A DNA stretch of 64,000 nucleotides from Taxawa tesnikishii (nom. ined.) (taxonomy: Eukaryota > Ascomycota > Dothideomycetes > Dothideales). Below are positions 23,545 through 33,736 of this stretch, piece by piece. The position numbers were made by a program, and so were the translations under genes. The notes under the pieces were generated by a model. The model was not told the DNA's origin, searched no databases, and was given only the letters and a program-made list of their open reading frames with translations. Each line of letters opens with the position of its first letter. Within the stretch, counting starts at the first letter, position 1. Location: the NCBI GenBank assembly GCA_030247885.1, contig JAPDRO010000013.1, positions 682,001-746,000 on the forward strand. The letters are read 5' to 3'.

Positions 23545-24243
23545 TAGATCCGATATACCCACAGCAACGATTTCAGAACTCCATTTCTACGGTTATCTCA
23601 TTGCTATACACACACCTCTTGTTTGCGTCCGGTATTTCAAGCGAGCATCTGTTTCGTTTCTTCTGACATAAGTTTCACCATACGAAGATTGGAAACTTTT
23701 GTTGAGTACTAGCAGACTTGAGTAAAACCACGGTACGGGGACAACTCTTCATCGGAAATGCCACACAACCTTTTCTTCTCCCACCCCTGCACAGATGCCC
23801 CATATATTCTCGGCCTATATATGCTTTTCTCTCTTCGACTTCGCACTTCTTTTCTTCCTCTCGCACTTGTCTTCACTGGCCAGGTCTTATGTAGGTCGCG
23901 CCCACCCGCTCACTCAACCCAGCTACACACGAACCAAGACAGAGACTCGTCCACGCTTTCGAGGGTCTCATAAACCGATCGAGGGAAGTCGGCGAAACTG
24001 ACTTGGAACTTGCTCTGCGTTATATCTACAAAGGAGGCCTTACTAATGAGCCATTGCTTCATCTTTCCGAAATCATTGATCACGCAACAACATTATACAA
24101 GAACACGAAATCATGTTTCGCGGCCACGTTGACAGAGCAAAGAGTATTGTCAAAAAGGCGGTAAACGCCAACCTCTAGGCCAGCGCACCTCGAACGATAC
24201 GAACGCACGCTCAATCGGAGGAGCTAAAGACCGACACGAGGCC
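23545..24243. other. Intergenic, 3' of BCP1 and leader of the 24244 gene
   Basis: No supported gene apart from a 21-codon upstream frame at 24113-24178. The + strand is pyrimidine-rich around 23770-23900. Confidence 0.5.
24113..24178 (+). CDS. Possible upstream ORF, 21 codons
   Basis: ATG at 24113 opens a 21-residue basic peptide (starting MFRGHVDRAKSIVKKA) that ends 65 nt before the ATG of the 24244 gene. It is too short to call a gene. If the leader of the downstream transcript includes it, it could damp translation. No other support. Confidence 0.25.
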   Translation: MFRGHVDRAKSIVKKAVNANL

Positions 24244-25718
24244 ATGAGAGGCACACATGACCATTACGACCCGGCGGAAAAGCTGCTGGACGGAGTCGAA
24301 GCCATGGCAAAGCAAAGACTCAGATTGGGGGTTGTCAGACCCTGCGGTTGCCAATGCCACCTCCTTGGACTGCGTTTCCACGGGTTTTGTGCTTTGCACA
24401 TCGAGGCAGTCGTCCCGTCTCCACCCCAATTCGTCAAGTTCACTCTTCTGCCTATTGAGCTCCAGCTGAAGATCATGCGCCATTGCCTCGTCGCACCACG
24501 TCAAATCACGGACTTCAACACCAGCCACGCAGGCCTCACGCCCGCTGTACTCAGAACGTCTCGCAGGTATTGCGACATCGGACTCGAACTCCTCTACGCA
24601 GAAAATACCTTCTTTTTCTCCTCCGCCCACGAGCTCAACCGGCACTTCATCGGCCTCTGCTTCGCGCCCGCTCCCGCCGAAGACCAAACGCGCCATTTCA
24701 ACTCTTCGGCTCAGAATCCCTGCGCGCACGCCCAGCACCTCCGCACCTACGCCCGCAATTTACACGTCGGCATCCCGCTCGCATACCACGACCCCTTCGG
24801 TGCCGAGGGCGAACGCTTCGACGCACGTCAAGTCACTCGAGGCGCTCCGATCACCTGGCAGACCAAAGTCCCCGCCCGCGCCAGCCACGAGCGCGACGGC
24901 AGCATCCGCGCCTTCCACTACCGGGTCGGCCACTCCCCGTACCGCGTCTACGGTTCGCAGGGGACTTATATCAAGTACCCCTCTGCGACGTACGTGCAGG
25001 ACCGAGACTGGTGGGCGCAGCTGCGCAAGCTCGACTTCGCCTCGTTCCGTCACCTGCAGGTGTTCAGGATCGAGTTCACGCAGGTGGAGCTGTGGGAGCA
25101 CACGATGAGGCGTTGCGACCGGCTGTTGCAGGACCCGTTCTTCGTGGGCTTTTGGGAGGACAAGGGCCTCGAGTTTGAGTGGTTGAGGGATTGGGTCGAG
25201 GAGGTTAGGAGCGGAATGTGGCTCGCGCCGGGATTGTGGACGGTCATGACGGAGGTGCTGGGGCCGCTGTGGTATACCGATGGTAAGCAGAGGGGCTTTT
25301 GAAGAAGCTTCAGGTGGGAGGGTTGGATGATGCGCACTGGGCGATGTGGATGGAGGCGGTATGGAGGTTTCAGAAGTATGTTGGCAAGCTGTTTGGTGCA
25401 GTAGTGTTGGCGAGTGAGAACGACGGTGCTGACCGAGGATACAGGAGCGATGGAAAGTACGGTGCGTTTACATTCGGGAATTCAACGCCGGAACGGCAGG
25501 AGCGACTGGCTCAGCGGAGCGAGGCTTTTGAGAAAGGCTTGCAGGCCTATGAGACGAGGATGGAGAGGCAGAAAGAGAGAGAGAAGGCTAAAGAAGAGGC
25601 TCTCGCGGGAACCATGGAGCGGCTGAATACCTTTCGGTGAGTCCTTGTCCACTTGCCCAGCCGCGTCAACCGTGCGGGTAGCTTACCGTATGGATCTAGC
25701 CCAGCTGAACCTGCGTAG
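24244..25718 (+). CDS. Hypothetical protein, F-box-like N-terminal helix, one frame break
   Basis: Long frame from 24244 with strong third-position GC. Residues of the type FTLLPIELQLKIMRHCL, followed by PAVLRTSRRYCDIGLELLYAENTF, look like the F-box-like start and loop-helix of many Dothideomycete proteins that read as orphan F-box genes. The central part is His/Arg/aromatic-rich with no domain I know. At about 25296-25301 the frame closes after KQRGF. One more T in the TTTT run joins it to LKKLQVGGLDDAHWAMW, which is clearly coding and ends in a charged coiled coil (MERQKEREKAKEEALAG). A GTGAGT at 25637 spliced to the TAG at 25697-25699 gives a C-terminus RPAEPA and a stop at 25718; without it the stop is at 25640. 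Function unknown. Alternative: a short 41-nt intron at the break. Confidence 0.6.
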
Positions 25719-26277
25719 CCTAGTTTTACCTGCTTTGACGATTCTTTTGATAATCCTGATAATTTTGCGCGGCGTTGCCTGGTACTGGTCTTTCTATTCA
25801 GCACCAAAAGCCACGATGGGCCAGATAGGGCTGACTCTTCGTCAAAATCTGGCTGCTCAGCGTACAATTGATCCGGTAGCTAGGGTCTAGTGACCGGATG
25901 CTCTTACCAGAGGATCGTTGCCATTGCAAAGCATATGTGCTGTTGTTGTATGTGATAGCCCGATCCGTGCAGAGCGAGGTCAAGATGTTAGCCGACAGTC
26001 GATGGATGAAGCACAGTCGGAGCGTCTCGAGTGCTCAGAACTCTGCACTCAAGACGCCGAAGCTCGTGCCATCAAGGTCACGAGACGACACATCGCAGCA
26101 TGCTCTGACATGAAACGAATGACAATACGTGTAGCCGTGCCAACTAAGACTCGGCCACATGTGAGCCTCCTTAGCAACATAAAATCCGCAGTTCTCGACC
26201 CTTCGTCTTTTGCATCAGGGAAATTGCAAAGCATACAGGGGATAGACAGGATCTCTTACGCGGAACCCACTAACGCC
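25719..26277. other. Intergenic
   Basis: No supported gene. The frame of the downstream gene is open here from 25918, but its sequence before 26278 shows no coding character that I can recognise. Confidence 0.45.
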
Positions 26278-26766
26278 ATGGCGAGCACGACCAAGCCAAC
26301 CAACGCGGCCAAGCCACAAAAGCACGTATCCACCGTGTCCCTATCAACCCACTCTTCATGTAAGCCCGCCACTGCTCACTTCGTCACCTTACAACCATCT
26401 TCTCGTCCTGACAGCATTCCTCCAGGCCTCCGTGCCATCCACACCCACCTCACCATCATCAGCTCTCGCCACCCTACCGCCACCGCCGTCACAGCAGCGG
26501 CCCCGTTCACCAACTACGGTACCTCTACCACACCCGTGGGCTCGCTCATCTTCCTCAAATCGGCAACTGAGGTATTGCTCGGGAACCTGGAGCGGTTATT
26601 GAAGAGCGTCGAGGGTGAGCTGCAACTGGGGCGGCAGCTAAAAGTGGAGGACGAGGAAAGCAATGCTGGGGAGTGGGAGGTGAGCGATCGTTTGAAGGCG
26701 TGGGAGGTGGATTTGAGGATGGATGTCGTGGGGTTGAAGACTCTATTGACGGAGTTGGATGGATAG
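26278..26766 (+). CDS. Hypothetical protein, helical C-terminus
   Basis: Start chosen at CCATGG (26278). Unspliced it gives 162 aa. A 66-nt stretch at 26360-26425 has GTAAGC and CCAG ends and, if removed, leaves the frame intact (140 aa), so both forms are readable. The first half is Thr/Ser/Ala-rich. The second half is a convincing helical segment with heptad-like spacing: SATEVLLGNLERLLKSVEGEL, then DRLKAWEVDLRMDVVGLKTLL. No signal peptide, membrane segment or known domain. The coding case rests on the amphipathic helices and the clean stop. Confidence 0.5.
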   Translation: MASTTKPTNAAKPQKHVSTVSLSTHSSCKPATAHFVTLQPSSRPDSIPPGLRAIHTHLTIISSRHPTATAVTAAAPFTNYGTSTTPVGSLIFLKSATEVLLGNLERLLKSVEGELQLGRQLKVEDEESNAGEWEVSDRLKAWEVDLRMDVVGLKTLLTELDG

Positions 26767-28176
26767 GGTGGAGAAGGAGCGGGTGGAGGAGGGATGGTGA
26801 TCTAGTACTGCTGGTTGCGAATGCGACAGTGAGGGATTGCTGGATTGCTGGATTGCTGGAATGTTGTGAGGGAGTTTTGTGGTCTGTGGTCGAACACTCT
26901 GAGGTTTGTCTTGTTGAGTTATGGGATTGTTGTACAGTGTACTGTTGGCCAGAGGGTAGAGGATCGGCTCGGAGGGAACTGGAGTTATGCACACACATAC
27001 ACATCTTTCTTAACCGTGCTTGTTGCCTAGTGAGTTTCGGTGCATTTTCGTATTCCGATCTTGCATGGGCCGTTTCATCAATGCCCATTCGAAATCTTCG
27101 AGGTGAGCTCACAGGCCAGTAGTACCAAGAACTCCAGGAACCGGAATCACCGGATATTGAGGCGCAAGGCCAAAACGCAAGTTACATCCTGCAAACCGTC
27201 AGCATTGCGGAAGTCTCAAGTGTGCACACGTTGGCGTAGTACAACCTGACTCGGCACAGTCACAGCCTCGCTGATAGCTTGTATGAGGAGGGCTTCGTAC
27301 TAAAGATGTTGTACGGCATCTCTGAGTCTGTACTGTCGGCTAGCACTTGTGCTGTGAAAGACAGTGGATCCTACACAGCTTCCTGTACTCGAGTGGCGTC
27401 CACATACGGTCCCAACAAGGTCTCCGAAGCAACCCCACAATTACAGCAACGGTGCCTTTCCTTGCAGGAGCACTGAAGAAGCGTAGCAAATGCACTGCTT
27501 CATATGTGGTACGCTATGAGGTTCAGCATCGACTGATCTGTTGAATTCCATGGTCTCTACAAAGCGGTGTCAAATACTGGCTCATTGCTTCAATCGCAAG
27601 CACCGCCTCTTCGCTCTTGTGGTCTGGTTCACCCAACCAAACGATTACGCGTTCAGCATCCGCGTAAGTCTTCTATCCTACCAGCCACGGGGCACACGGA
27701 CTTTGGTGTTCCCCTTGAGACTGAGACGCGCTTGCGGCCGAGGCGTTCATGACTCGAAAGTGGCCATGAGTTTTCGAAGGCTTGTATGTGGCTGGCTTGC
27801 CCGATAGCAGTGAGCTTGGCAGAACACAGAGAAGCAGCATCACGGCGGGTGCTTTGTCTGAAGCTGAACAGAATGGAGGACCCCATAACCGTTACAAAGA
27901 CTCTAGTCGCTGCGGCTACATGATCCGGCATATATGCAGGTACAGTCAGATGCCGTTGGTACATGAGAAAGTGATTGAAGTACATCTTTATACGTTCAGC
28001 GAGTGAGCGAGGCCGAATATGGAGCCGCTCGCTTCTCGCTCATTATCCCCGCATTTTGCGGCTCTGCCGGTCGTGACTTCCCCTTACGTCACTTCACTTG
28101 CCGTGTGTCACCTTCATGAACGATTAAACATGGGTTGAACTTCCGATTCTTCCCAGCAAAACACAGATTAGCACAC
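26767..28176. other. Intergenic, no gene supported
   Basis: About 1.4 kb. A threefold GGATTGCT direct repeat lies at about 26832-26857. Remaining frames are short and unrecognised. Confidence 0.5.
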
Positions 28177-28573
28177 ATGATGTCTGCCCTACGCATCTCG
28201 TCTCTAAGAACATCCATCTGCCGGAGCAGCAGTCCTCTTGTGCTGCGGCCAACGCGCCTCTCCAGCACCATTACCAATGCCCAAGCCGAGAAGGACCAAG
28301 CACATGTACGTTAGACCCAACCTTAACAGCACGTCCGCCTACCTCCAGCTGATCCACAACTAGGTATCTTCAACACAATCCGCAACAGCGACTCAAAAGG
28401 ACCCCAACGCGCCTCCCAAGAAGCGCAAGACCCAAGCTGAGCTGGACGAGGAGCTCAGGCTGAAGATGGCTGGTATCGCCGGCGACGGCGGCGAGTCGGG
28501 CGTGGAATACGAAGACGGTCAACCTGTGTCTATGAAGAGGAGTGTGAAGAACAACATGTTCCGGTACATCTAA
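28177..28573 (+). CDS. Small conserved fungal protein with mitochondrial presequence
   Basis: Two exons, 28177-28305 and 28364-28573, 58-nt intron, 112 aa. The N-terminus MMSALRISSLRTSICRSSSP, continuing with VLRPTRLSST, is Arg/Ser-rich without acids, a good mitochondrial targeting sequence. The mature part has a basic stretch (NAPPKKRKTQAELDEELR) and the end MAGIAGDGGESGVEYEDGQP then VSMKRSVKNNMFRYI. I recall this GDGG...E.EDG.P..MKR.V..NMFRYI ending from many ascomycete genomes, always as an uncharacterised protein. ATG choice: two ATGs lie in tandem at 28177 and 28180. Mitochondrial location is inferred. Confidence 0.83.
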
Positions 28574-30176
28574 TGAGCTGTTCGGAGGTTGGACAAGGGT
28601 CGACGAAGCGGTCGCTGGGGCATGAGAAAGAAGCACGTGCTACACCACGGGCGACGATGATCACGAATTTCATGAGAAGGCGTTGTTATGGAGGAATGGC
28701 TGCATGCGTGGAACACGATACGAAGGCTATAGCACGCACTAAGCAGCTTCGAGTGCTGGCTTCATTGAAGGACGCCCTGTAAGATAATTGTGTTAATACT
28801 TGCCATGAACGACGGAACAAGGCACTAATCGCAACATACTTGTGCTGTGGACGTCCGAAGGTCCCCGATGTAGTTTCCCAGATCGTGGTCTAATCCGAAC
28901 AGATCCTTTAGGCCAAGCCAGTTTCACGTGGCGTGAAGAGGCAGCCAAAAGAAAACGGACTGCTCTGCTCCAGGCTATAGGATTAGAACGCGCAGAACGT
29001 CCAGCAAGAGACAAAACAACCACCTGCCAACACACTTCTGACCGAAGTATGCTGCGGGTAATTACCTCCGAAACGAGGAATTGAACCTCGGCCCTACCAT
29101 TCTCGAGGAGGAAATCGGCACATCCTTGCTTTCCGCTTCAGGAAGGGATGCGTTGCTTTCTCGACGATTCCGATCTTCTCGCTTCCAGCTTCGACGAGAT
29201 GCTACAGGTCTACAACCAGCCACGAACCTCTGTAATCCGTCAGATCTTCGATCTTTCTCAACACGTAGACAATGCTCTCTGCTTCTTCCCAGCTGTTCTG
29301 TCTGCACTTCGCAGACCATAGAGCCCGAGGCACATTCTGTTCGAAACCTTTCTCACGTGACCTTCCAACGTCCGAAACACTGTTGATCGTGATAGATTCG
29401 TCCACGATGAACTCGCCTCAGCTGTGTGATACCGCACCGTAGGGGGATCTGCCCAAGTGCGACTATCTGCAGGTAGCATTCGATCGGATTCGAGTATCTG
29501 CCCGGAAGGAGATGCAGCAGGCGGATCTCTCGTCTGCTTCCGTCCAGGGGCTGACCCTAGAACAAAACGTTCGGGTTCGGAAGGCGTGTAGCCATGATTT
29601 GTGGAGTGAGATGGTTCTGCGGTTGAAGAGTTGGTGGGCATGCCGGATTCGGAGTACTTCCTAGACATCTGCTGAGAGTGTTCGGTCGATCGCATCATGT
29701 AAAGTTTTACTTTTCGACTCTCGCAGCGCTGGAGATATGCCATGGACGAGTCTGAGCTGAGCTGCTGGGCCTGGTGATGGGAGAGGAAATCCAGCCCTAG
29801 GCTAATAGTGATTCTTTGAGCATATGAAGTGGGATTCTCATCTTCAACACCTGGCTCGGCAATGTATATAACAGCCCCCGCAAGCCACTTCCGTGTGGCA
29901 AACTTCTACGCACAAGATGCGTGCCGTTACAGCTTATCGTTGACATGTCAAATAACGATATGAGCTTAACACGCCACCACCGCACTGGAGGTAACAGATG
30001 CTGTCAATACAACTGCCACAAGCCCGTAGCAGATCAGACAAGCCACCTACACACCTGGCCTGCCAGTCAAAAGAAATATCTTCGAGGGATCGGAATGTTC
30101 TTGTTCGTTCAGACTCCTCTCACCACTCGGTCAGGACATTATTCTGACAACAGCAAAAACATGGGCAAAAACTGTG
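28574..30176. other. Intergenic, no protein gene supported
   Basis: About 1.6 kb. A minus-strand T-arm-like motif (rejected as a tRNA) is at 29074-29090. A 161-codon minus frame at 29258-29743 has no recognised domain. The proximity of a real tRNA at 30177 makes tRNA-targeted insertion remnants conceivable, but I see no terminal repeats. Confidence 0.45.
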
Positions 30177-30268
30177 CTCTCCCTCGGGGAATCGAACCCC
30201 GGTCTCCCGCGCTTGACGACAGACTTGCTGTTGACAAGCGGAAATCATGACCACTAGACCAAGGAAGA
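30177..30268 (-). tRNA. tRNA-Asp (anticodon GTC) with 20-nt intron
   Basis: On the minus strand the 5' acceptor strand TCTTCCT (30268-30262) pairs with AGGGAGA at the 3' end (one G-T pair), followed by discriminator G. The D arm reads GTCTAGTGGTCATGAT, with box A inside. The anticodon stem is TCCGC/GCGGG, and the T arm is CGGGG-TTCGATT-CCCCG (box B). Between the anticodon stems lie 27 nt. Removing a 20-nt intron 3' of position 37 leaves the loop TT-GTC-A-C, so the anticodon is GTC (Asp). Mature length is 72 nt without CCA. Confidence 0.93.
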
Positions 30269-30625
30269 TGTCAACGTAGAACGTTGCTTGGTACATACTC
30301 TGGCGATTCAAAAAATATATACTACTACACCGTCCAAGGGTTCAGCAGAAAACGGGAGGGATGACTACCCTTGGACTAAGATGGGCCAGAGAAACCCTGT
30401 GTAATTGGCCGAACGGGAGATCTTGAGTGAATAGCTAGGTACTGCACAATAACAAAGGATGAGGTCTCAAGAACCAAAAGTAGACAAACCAATCGACATG
30501 CGATTGTGGCGTACGAGGATGTGTAGCAGGGAACAAGAGTGTTTTCTGATCCATCTCCAGTTTTGTTAGATAGGAAACGGAACAAAAAACTACAAACTAG
30601 AGATTCTAAGTCGGTACATCCCTCC
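30269..30625. other. Intergenic, tRNA to BCD1
   Basis: No gene seen. This is the upstream flank of the tRNA and the 3' flank of BCD1. Confidence 0.5.
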
Positions 30626-31932
30626 TCAACATCTCCAAGACCCTCTTTTCATCCCACTGGCCAGCCGCAGAAGATGAGCCGCGCTCGTCCGTCCTGTCAT
30701 GCACGCCGAAGATGCCACCCCGAGAGGCATCCTACGACCTCCAGAGACTGCGCTCATCATACCTTCCAGTTCCGCATCTTCCTCCTTCCTGAGCTTTAGA
30801 TAGTTTTCTTCCGTCAGGAAGCCCTCCGACAGCTTCTCCGGAGCTTCCATAAGCGCGTAGAGAGTGGGGAATTCCAACACTACCTGGTTCTTCAGAGACG
30901 CTGTTAGAGATTCGGAGTCTGAGAGCGGTATGAGCACGCGGGATGTGTTTGGTATGTGTGGTTTGGAGAGGTAAAAATAAGGTGTTGTCCTAGGTGGCGG
31001 CGAGGGTTTAGAGGCACGGAGGGCAGCTTGTCGGGATTTTTCCTCTTGCATGCGTTGGATGATCAATGAGCGCTTGTCTTGTGCTGTTGTTGAGGTCTCA
31101 GATGCGGACTGCACTGCTGCATCCGGTGTAGCGGGTGTACTGGTCTCTTCTGACCTGTCAGTACCTGCAGTCTGATCGGGTGGTAATGGTTGCTGTGAGG
31201 ATGCTGTTGGCTTAGGCTCGACCTCTTCACTCGCAGGCTCCACAGATGGTACTTGTTCCCGTATTTCAGCTCCGCCTGCTGGTGTGTTGGTAGCTGCAGG
31301 AACATCCGTCTTAACTTGTTCTGCTTTCGTTGCAGAAGTCCCATAAACCTTTGTAACGGCGGACGCCCTTTCGCTCGGCTCTTCGCCGCGTTTCCGTTTC
31401 TTGCTTTCCCTCTCTTTTTCAGACAGCATCAGCTTGTACGCTTCCGAGATGCTGGCAGTAGCGTCCACCTCGCAGAGCCTCTTCGTCCCATCCACGTCGA
31501 TCCACTCCACCGTCCAGACAATTCTCTTGGAATTTGGCAGCCATCGAGTGTTGTTCGTTTTTGCCTGCTCATGCCGGTGGGCGCCTTGTCCACTACAATT
31601 CTGTTCTCCCGCAAGTAGTCATACAACTTGCCGTGGCGGCCTTTGCTATTCCTCCCCTTTCCTCCTTCATCTTTTTCTGTCTTGTCTAACACCCGCTCGA
31701 TTCCGGTCAGGAAGTTGTAGTCATGGTCGATACCAGCGGGTGTTACTAGGTCACTTTTCTTTACGTACGCAGTAGGATCTCGCTGGCCGTTGCAGGATGC
31801 GCGCTGCTGGTGGCGCTTGTAGCAAGGCAGAGAACATGTGCGGACGGGACCCGGACACCGCGGACAGCGGTACTTCGGAGGGTTGGTATAGCAGATAGCG
31901 CACAGATCGGTCAGCAAGGGTTGTGTAGCCAT
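30626..31932 (-). CDS. BCD1: BCD1 box C/D snoRNP assembly factor (zf-HIT), one frame break
   Basis: Nucleolar factor needed for box C/D snoRNA accumulation. The N-terminal zf-HIT domain is complete: paired zinc ligands CAICYTNPPKYRCPRC, CSLPCYKRHQQRASC. It is followed by the family block AGIDHDYNFLTGIERVL and the region RENRIVVDKAPTGMSRQK. The frame then changes at the A run (31558-31562 on the + strand); one more A continues into TNNTRWLPNSKRIVWTVEWI, which fits BCD1 exactly. The C-terminal half has a long Ser/Thr/Glu-rich disordered part, then NTSRVLIPLSDSESLTASL and VVLEFPTLYALMEAP, the conserved BCD1 end, and a further Gly/Arg-rich tail. Spliced introns are not needed. About 435 aa across the break. 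Confidence 0.9.
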
Positions 31933-32598
31933 TGCGCATAAGGTAAGCGGAAAAGTTCACGATGGAGGAATAAGGTCCCGCCAGTGACTGCGCAAGGCGG
32001 GATGACGCTCGGCGGGCCACGCCAAACCCTTTTCGCGCTTAGTATGGGACAGGCGAGAGGGCGGGCGGAGGTTGTGGCTAGGAGGTGGAAGATGGGGGCG
32101 CGGTGATGACGAGATTTTGTGGTTTGACGTGCGCTGGTCGAGCTGTGCACACGTTTCATTCTCCTTCTTCTGGCGCTCAGGTCAGGCCAAAAGTCGAAAA
32201 CCCACCACTCCAGCGCACGATGACGCCGGCCCGTTCAGCCTTACCAGTTACCAGTCGAACGGTGTCTTCGTCAGCGTGGGGAGCCGGCGGTGCATATATT
32301 ACAATCCATGCGGCAGTGAAGGGCCCCATCGTTATGCGTGTTGATATGCTCTATCACTGAAGTACACGCGTATTGGAGGATGAGGAGGATGAGGAGGATG
32401 CCGTTGAGCAGCTATCTGACTCCAATCTGGTGCACGTCTGCGGGCGGCCGAAACGATGGGCTCGGCTCGTGTAAGTCGTGCGCAGTCCACGAGGAAGCAC
32501 GCCTTGCAAAGTCAACTACGGTCCTCCTGGGCCAATGACGATCTCCAAGCGTGGCTCTACTGCCGGAGGCTGCAGCAGCGTTTTCCGTCTAGAGGGTG

Positions 32599-32626
32599 AT
32601 TGTGATTGCGATTGCGACTGCGAGCG
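32599..32626. repeat. Hexamer array, unit GATTGC/GACTGC
   Basis: Four to five units of GATTGY/GACTGC. It is approximately the reverse complement of the array at 32693-32729, so the two could pair. Confidence 0.7.
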
Positions 32627-32692
32627 ACAAAGTCGACGCCGTTCAACGACCAAATCGTTGAAAAGCACACAGCAGCAGTTGATTCTTCTCCG

Positions 32693-32729
32693 TCGCAGTC
32701 GCAGTCGCAGTCGCAGTCGCAGTCGCAGT
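32693..32729. repeat. Hexamer microsatellite (GCAGTC)n
   Basis: Six nearly perfect GTCGCA units. Together with the inverted array at 32599-32626 it forms an imperfect inverted repeat with a loop of about 66 nt. Confidence 0.85.
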
Positions 32730-33663
32730 GACCTGCCAGCACTGGAAGAGAGGTTCGCGGTCCGAGGGCTGTCGTCTCGGATGGGCAGCACTCTAGAATT
32801 ATGCAGCTGGTCGCAGGATGCATCGTCTTCCCAGGAAACCCTGCACACTGCAAATTAAACCAACCCCACAGATCGTTTGCGCAGATTGGCTTCGCCCCAG
32901 TGTCGCGATCATCATTTGAGCTTGAGTACCACTTTTGCGCTGCTGCATTGGCCCACCGTCGGAGCCGTGTCCTTTAGGTCATGGTTTGTTTAACTTGACC
33001 AGTAGTCGTAGAGTTACTCTAGCACGAACGCGTGGACGGATCAATTGGTTATACAGCAAGCGAAGTGAAGAAACGCCAATGGCCGGTCGTTTCCTGTAAC
33101 CCACCCAGCAAGCGAGTGTCTCACTCTCGCACTCAGGGCACTTCGAGCGCTGCTGCGAGAGGCCAGCCCCAGCATCGGAAAAGTCTTGTGGCGAGGCTCC
33201 AGGGCAGACCCGCCTATCACGTCCACGGCTGCCCTCCGTTTGGCTGAGGCACCGCTCGGCCCCTGCTTTTGATTATACCTCAATGGGGGTAGTAAGAGAT
33301 CTACGGCTGCTAGCCTCAGATGGCATGATCCATGCACCCAGCTGAAAGCGGCGCCAGTGCAAGGATAACCGTTCATCGCCATCCCAGGGCCTTCGGCACC
33401 CCAAAAGGAGGCATCTGTGCTCCCTCATCCTCCCGTTGGCTTGCCTTTCCCTCTTGTCCGCCCGTCTCGAAGACGACAACAATACTGCCGCTCTATCTTC
33501 AGTCCTCGCATGCCCCGGCCTGGTCGTCTTTGCGGATTTTCTTGGACTACACACTCTCGTTTCAGCTCGTTTTAAGAGGTCGGTATACCGCGTTGGACAA
33601 TCCGAGACGTTGAGCCGGCAGTTCGGCGCAGCAAGTTGACGCTTGACCGTTGACAACGACAAT

Positions 33664-33665
<2 letters not shown>

Positions 33666-33696
<31 letters not shown>
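33666..33696. repeat. Trinucleotide repeat (CAG)10
   Basis: Ten CAG units, 41 bp upstream of the chosen DENN-gene ATG. In the frame of that gene it would encode poly-Ala if translation began further upstream. I place it in the 5' UTR. Confidence 0.85.
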
Positions 33697-33697
<1 letters not shown>

Positions 33698-33736
33698 ACT
33701 CACACCAAGCATACTGCTTGCAGGCCAGTCGAAGCA

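Larger units (their letters stand above)
31933..33736. promoter_or_regulatory. Divergent upstream region, BCD1 / DENN gene, with microsatellites
   Basis: 1.8 kb between head-to-head genes. It holds a GGATGA run near 32376-32400, two related hexamer arrays facing each other (32599-32626 and 32693-32729) and a CAG run just before the DENN start. No gene supported. Confidence 0.5.

Noticed and set aside
25690-25890. 66-residue plus-strand peptide with one membrane segment (VLPALTILLIILIILRG)
   Set aside because: It overlaps the predicted last exon of the 24244 gene, and its start lies within that gene's proposed intron. No other support.
29067-29160. tRNA-like T arm on the minus strand (CGAGG-TTCAATT-CCTCG at 29074-29090)
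   Set aside because: No 5' acceptor strand complementary to TTTCGGA and no anticodon arm at standard spacing, with or without a long variable arm. At most a relic.
29258-29743. 161-codon minus-strand open frame
   Set aside because: No domain, no splice support, mixed composition; treated as chance.
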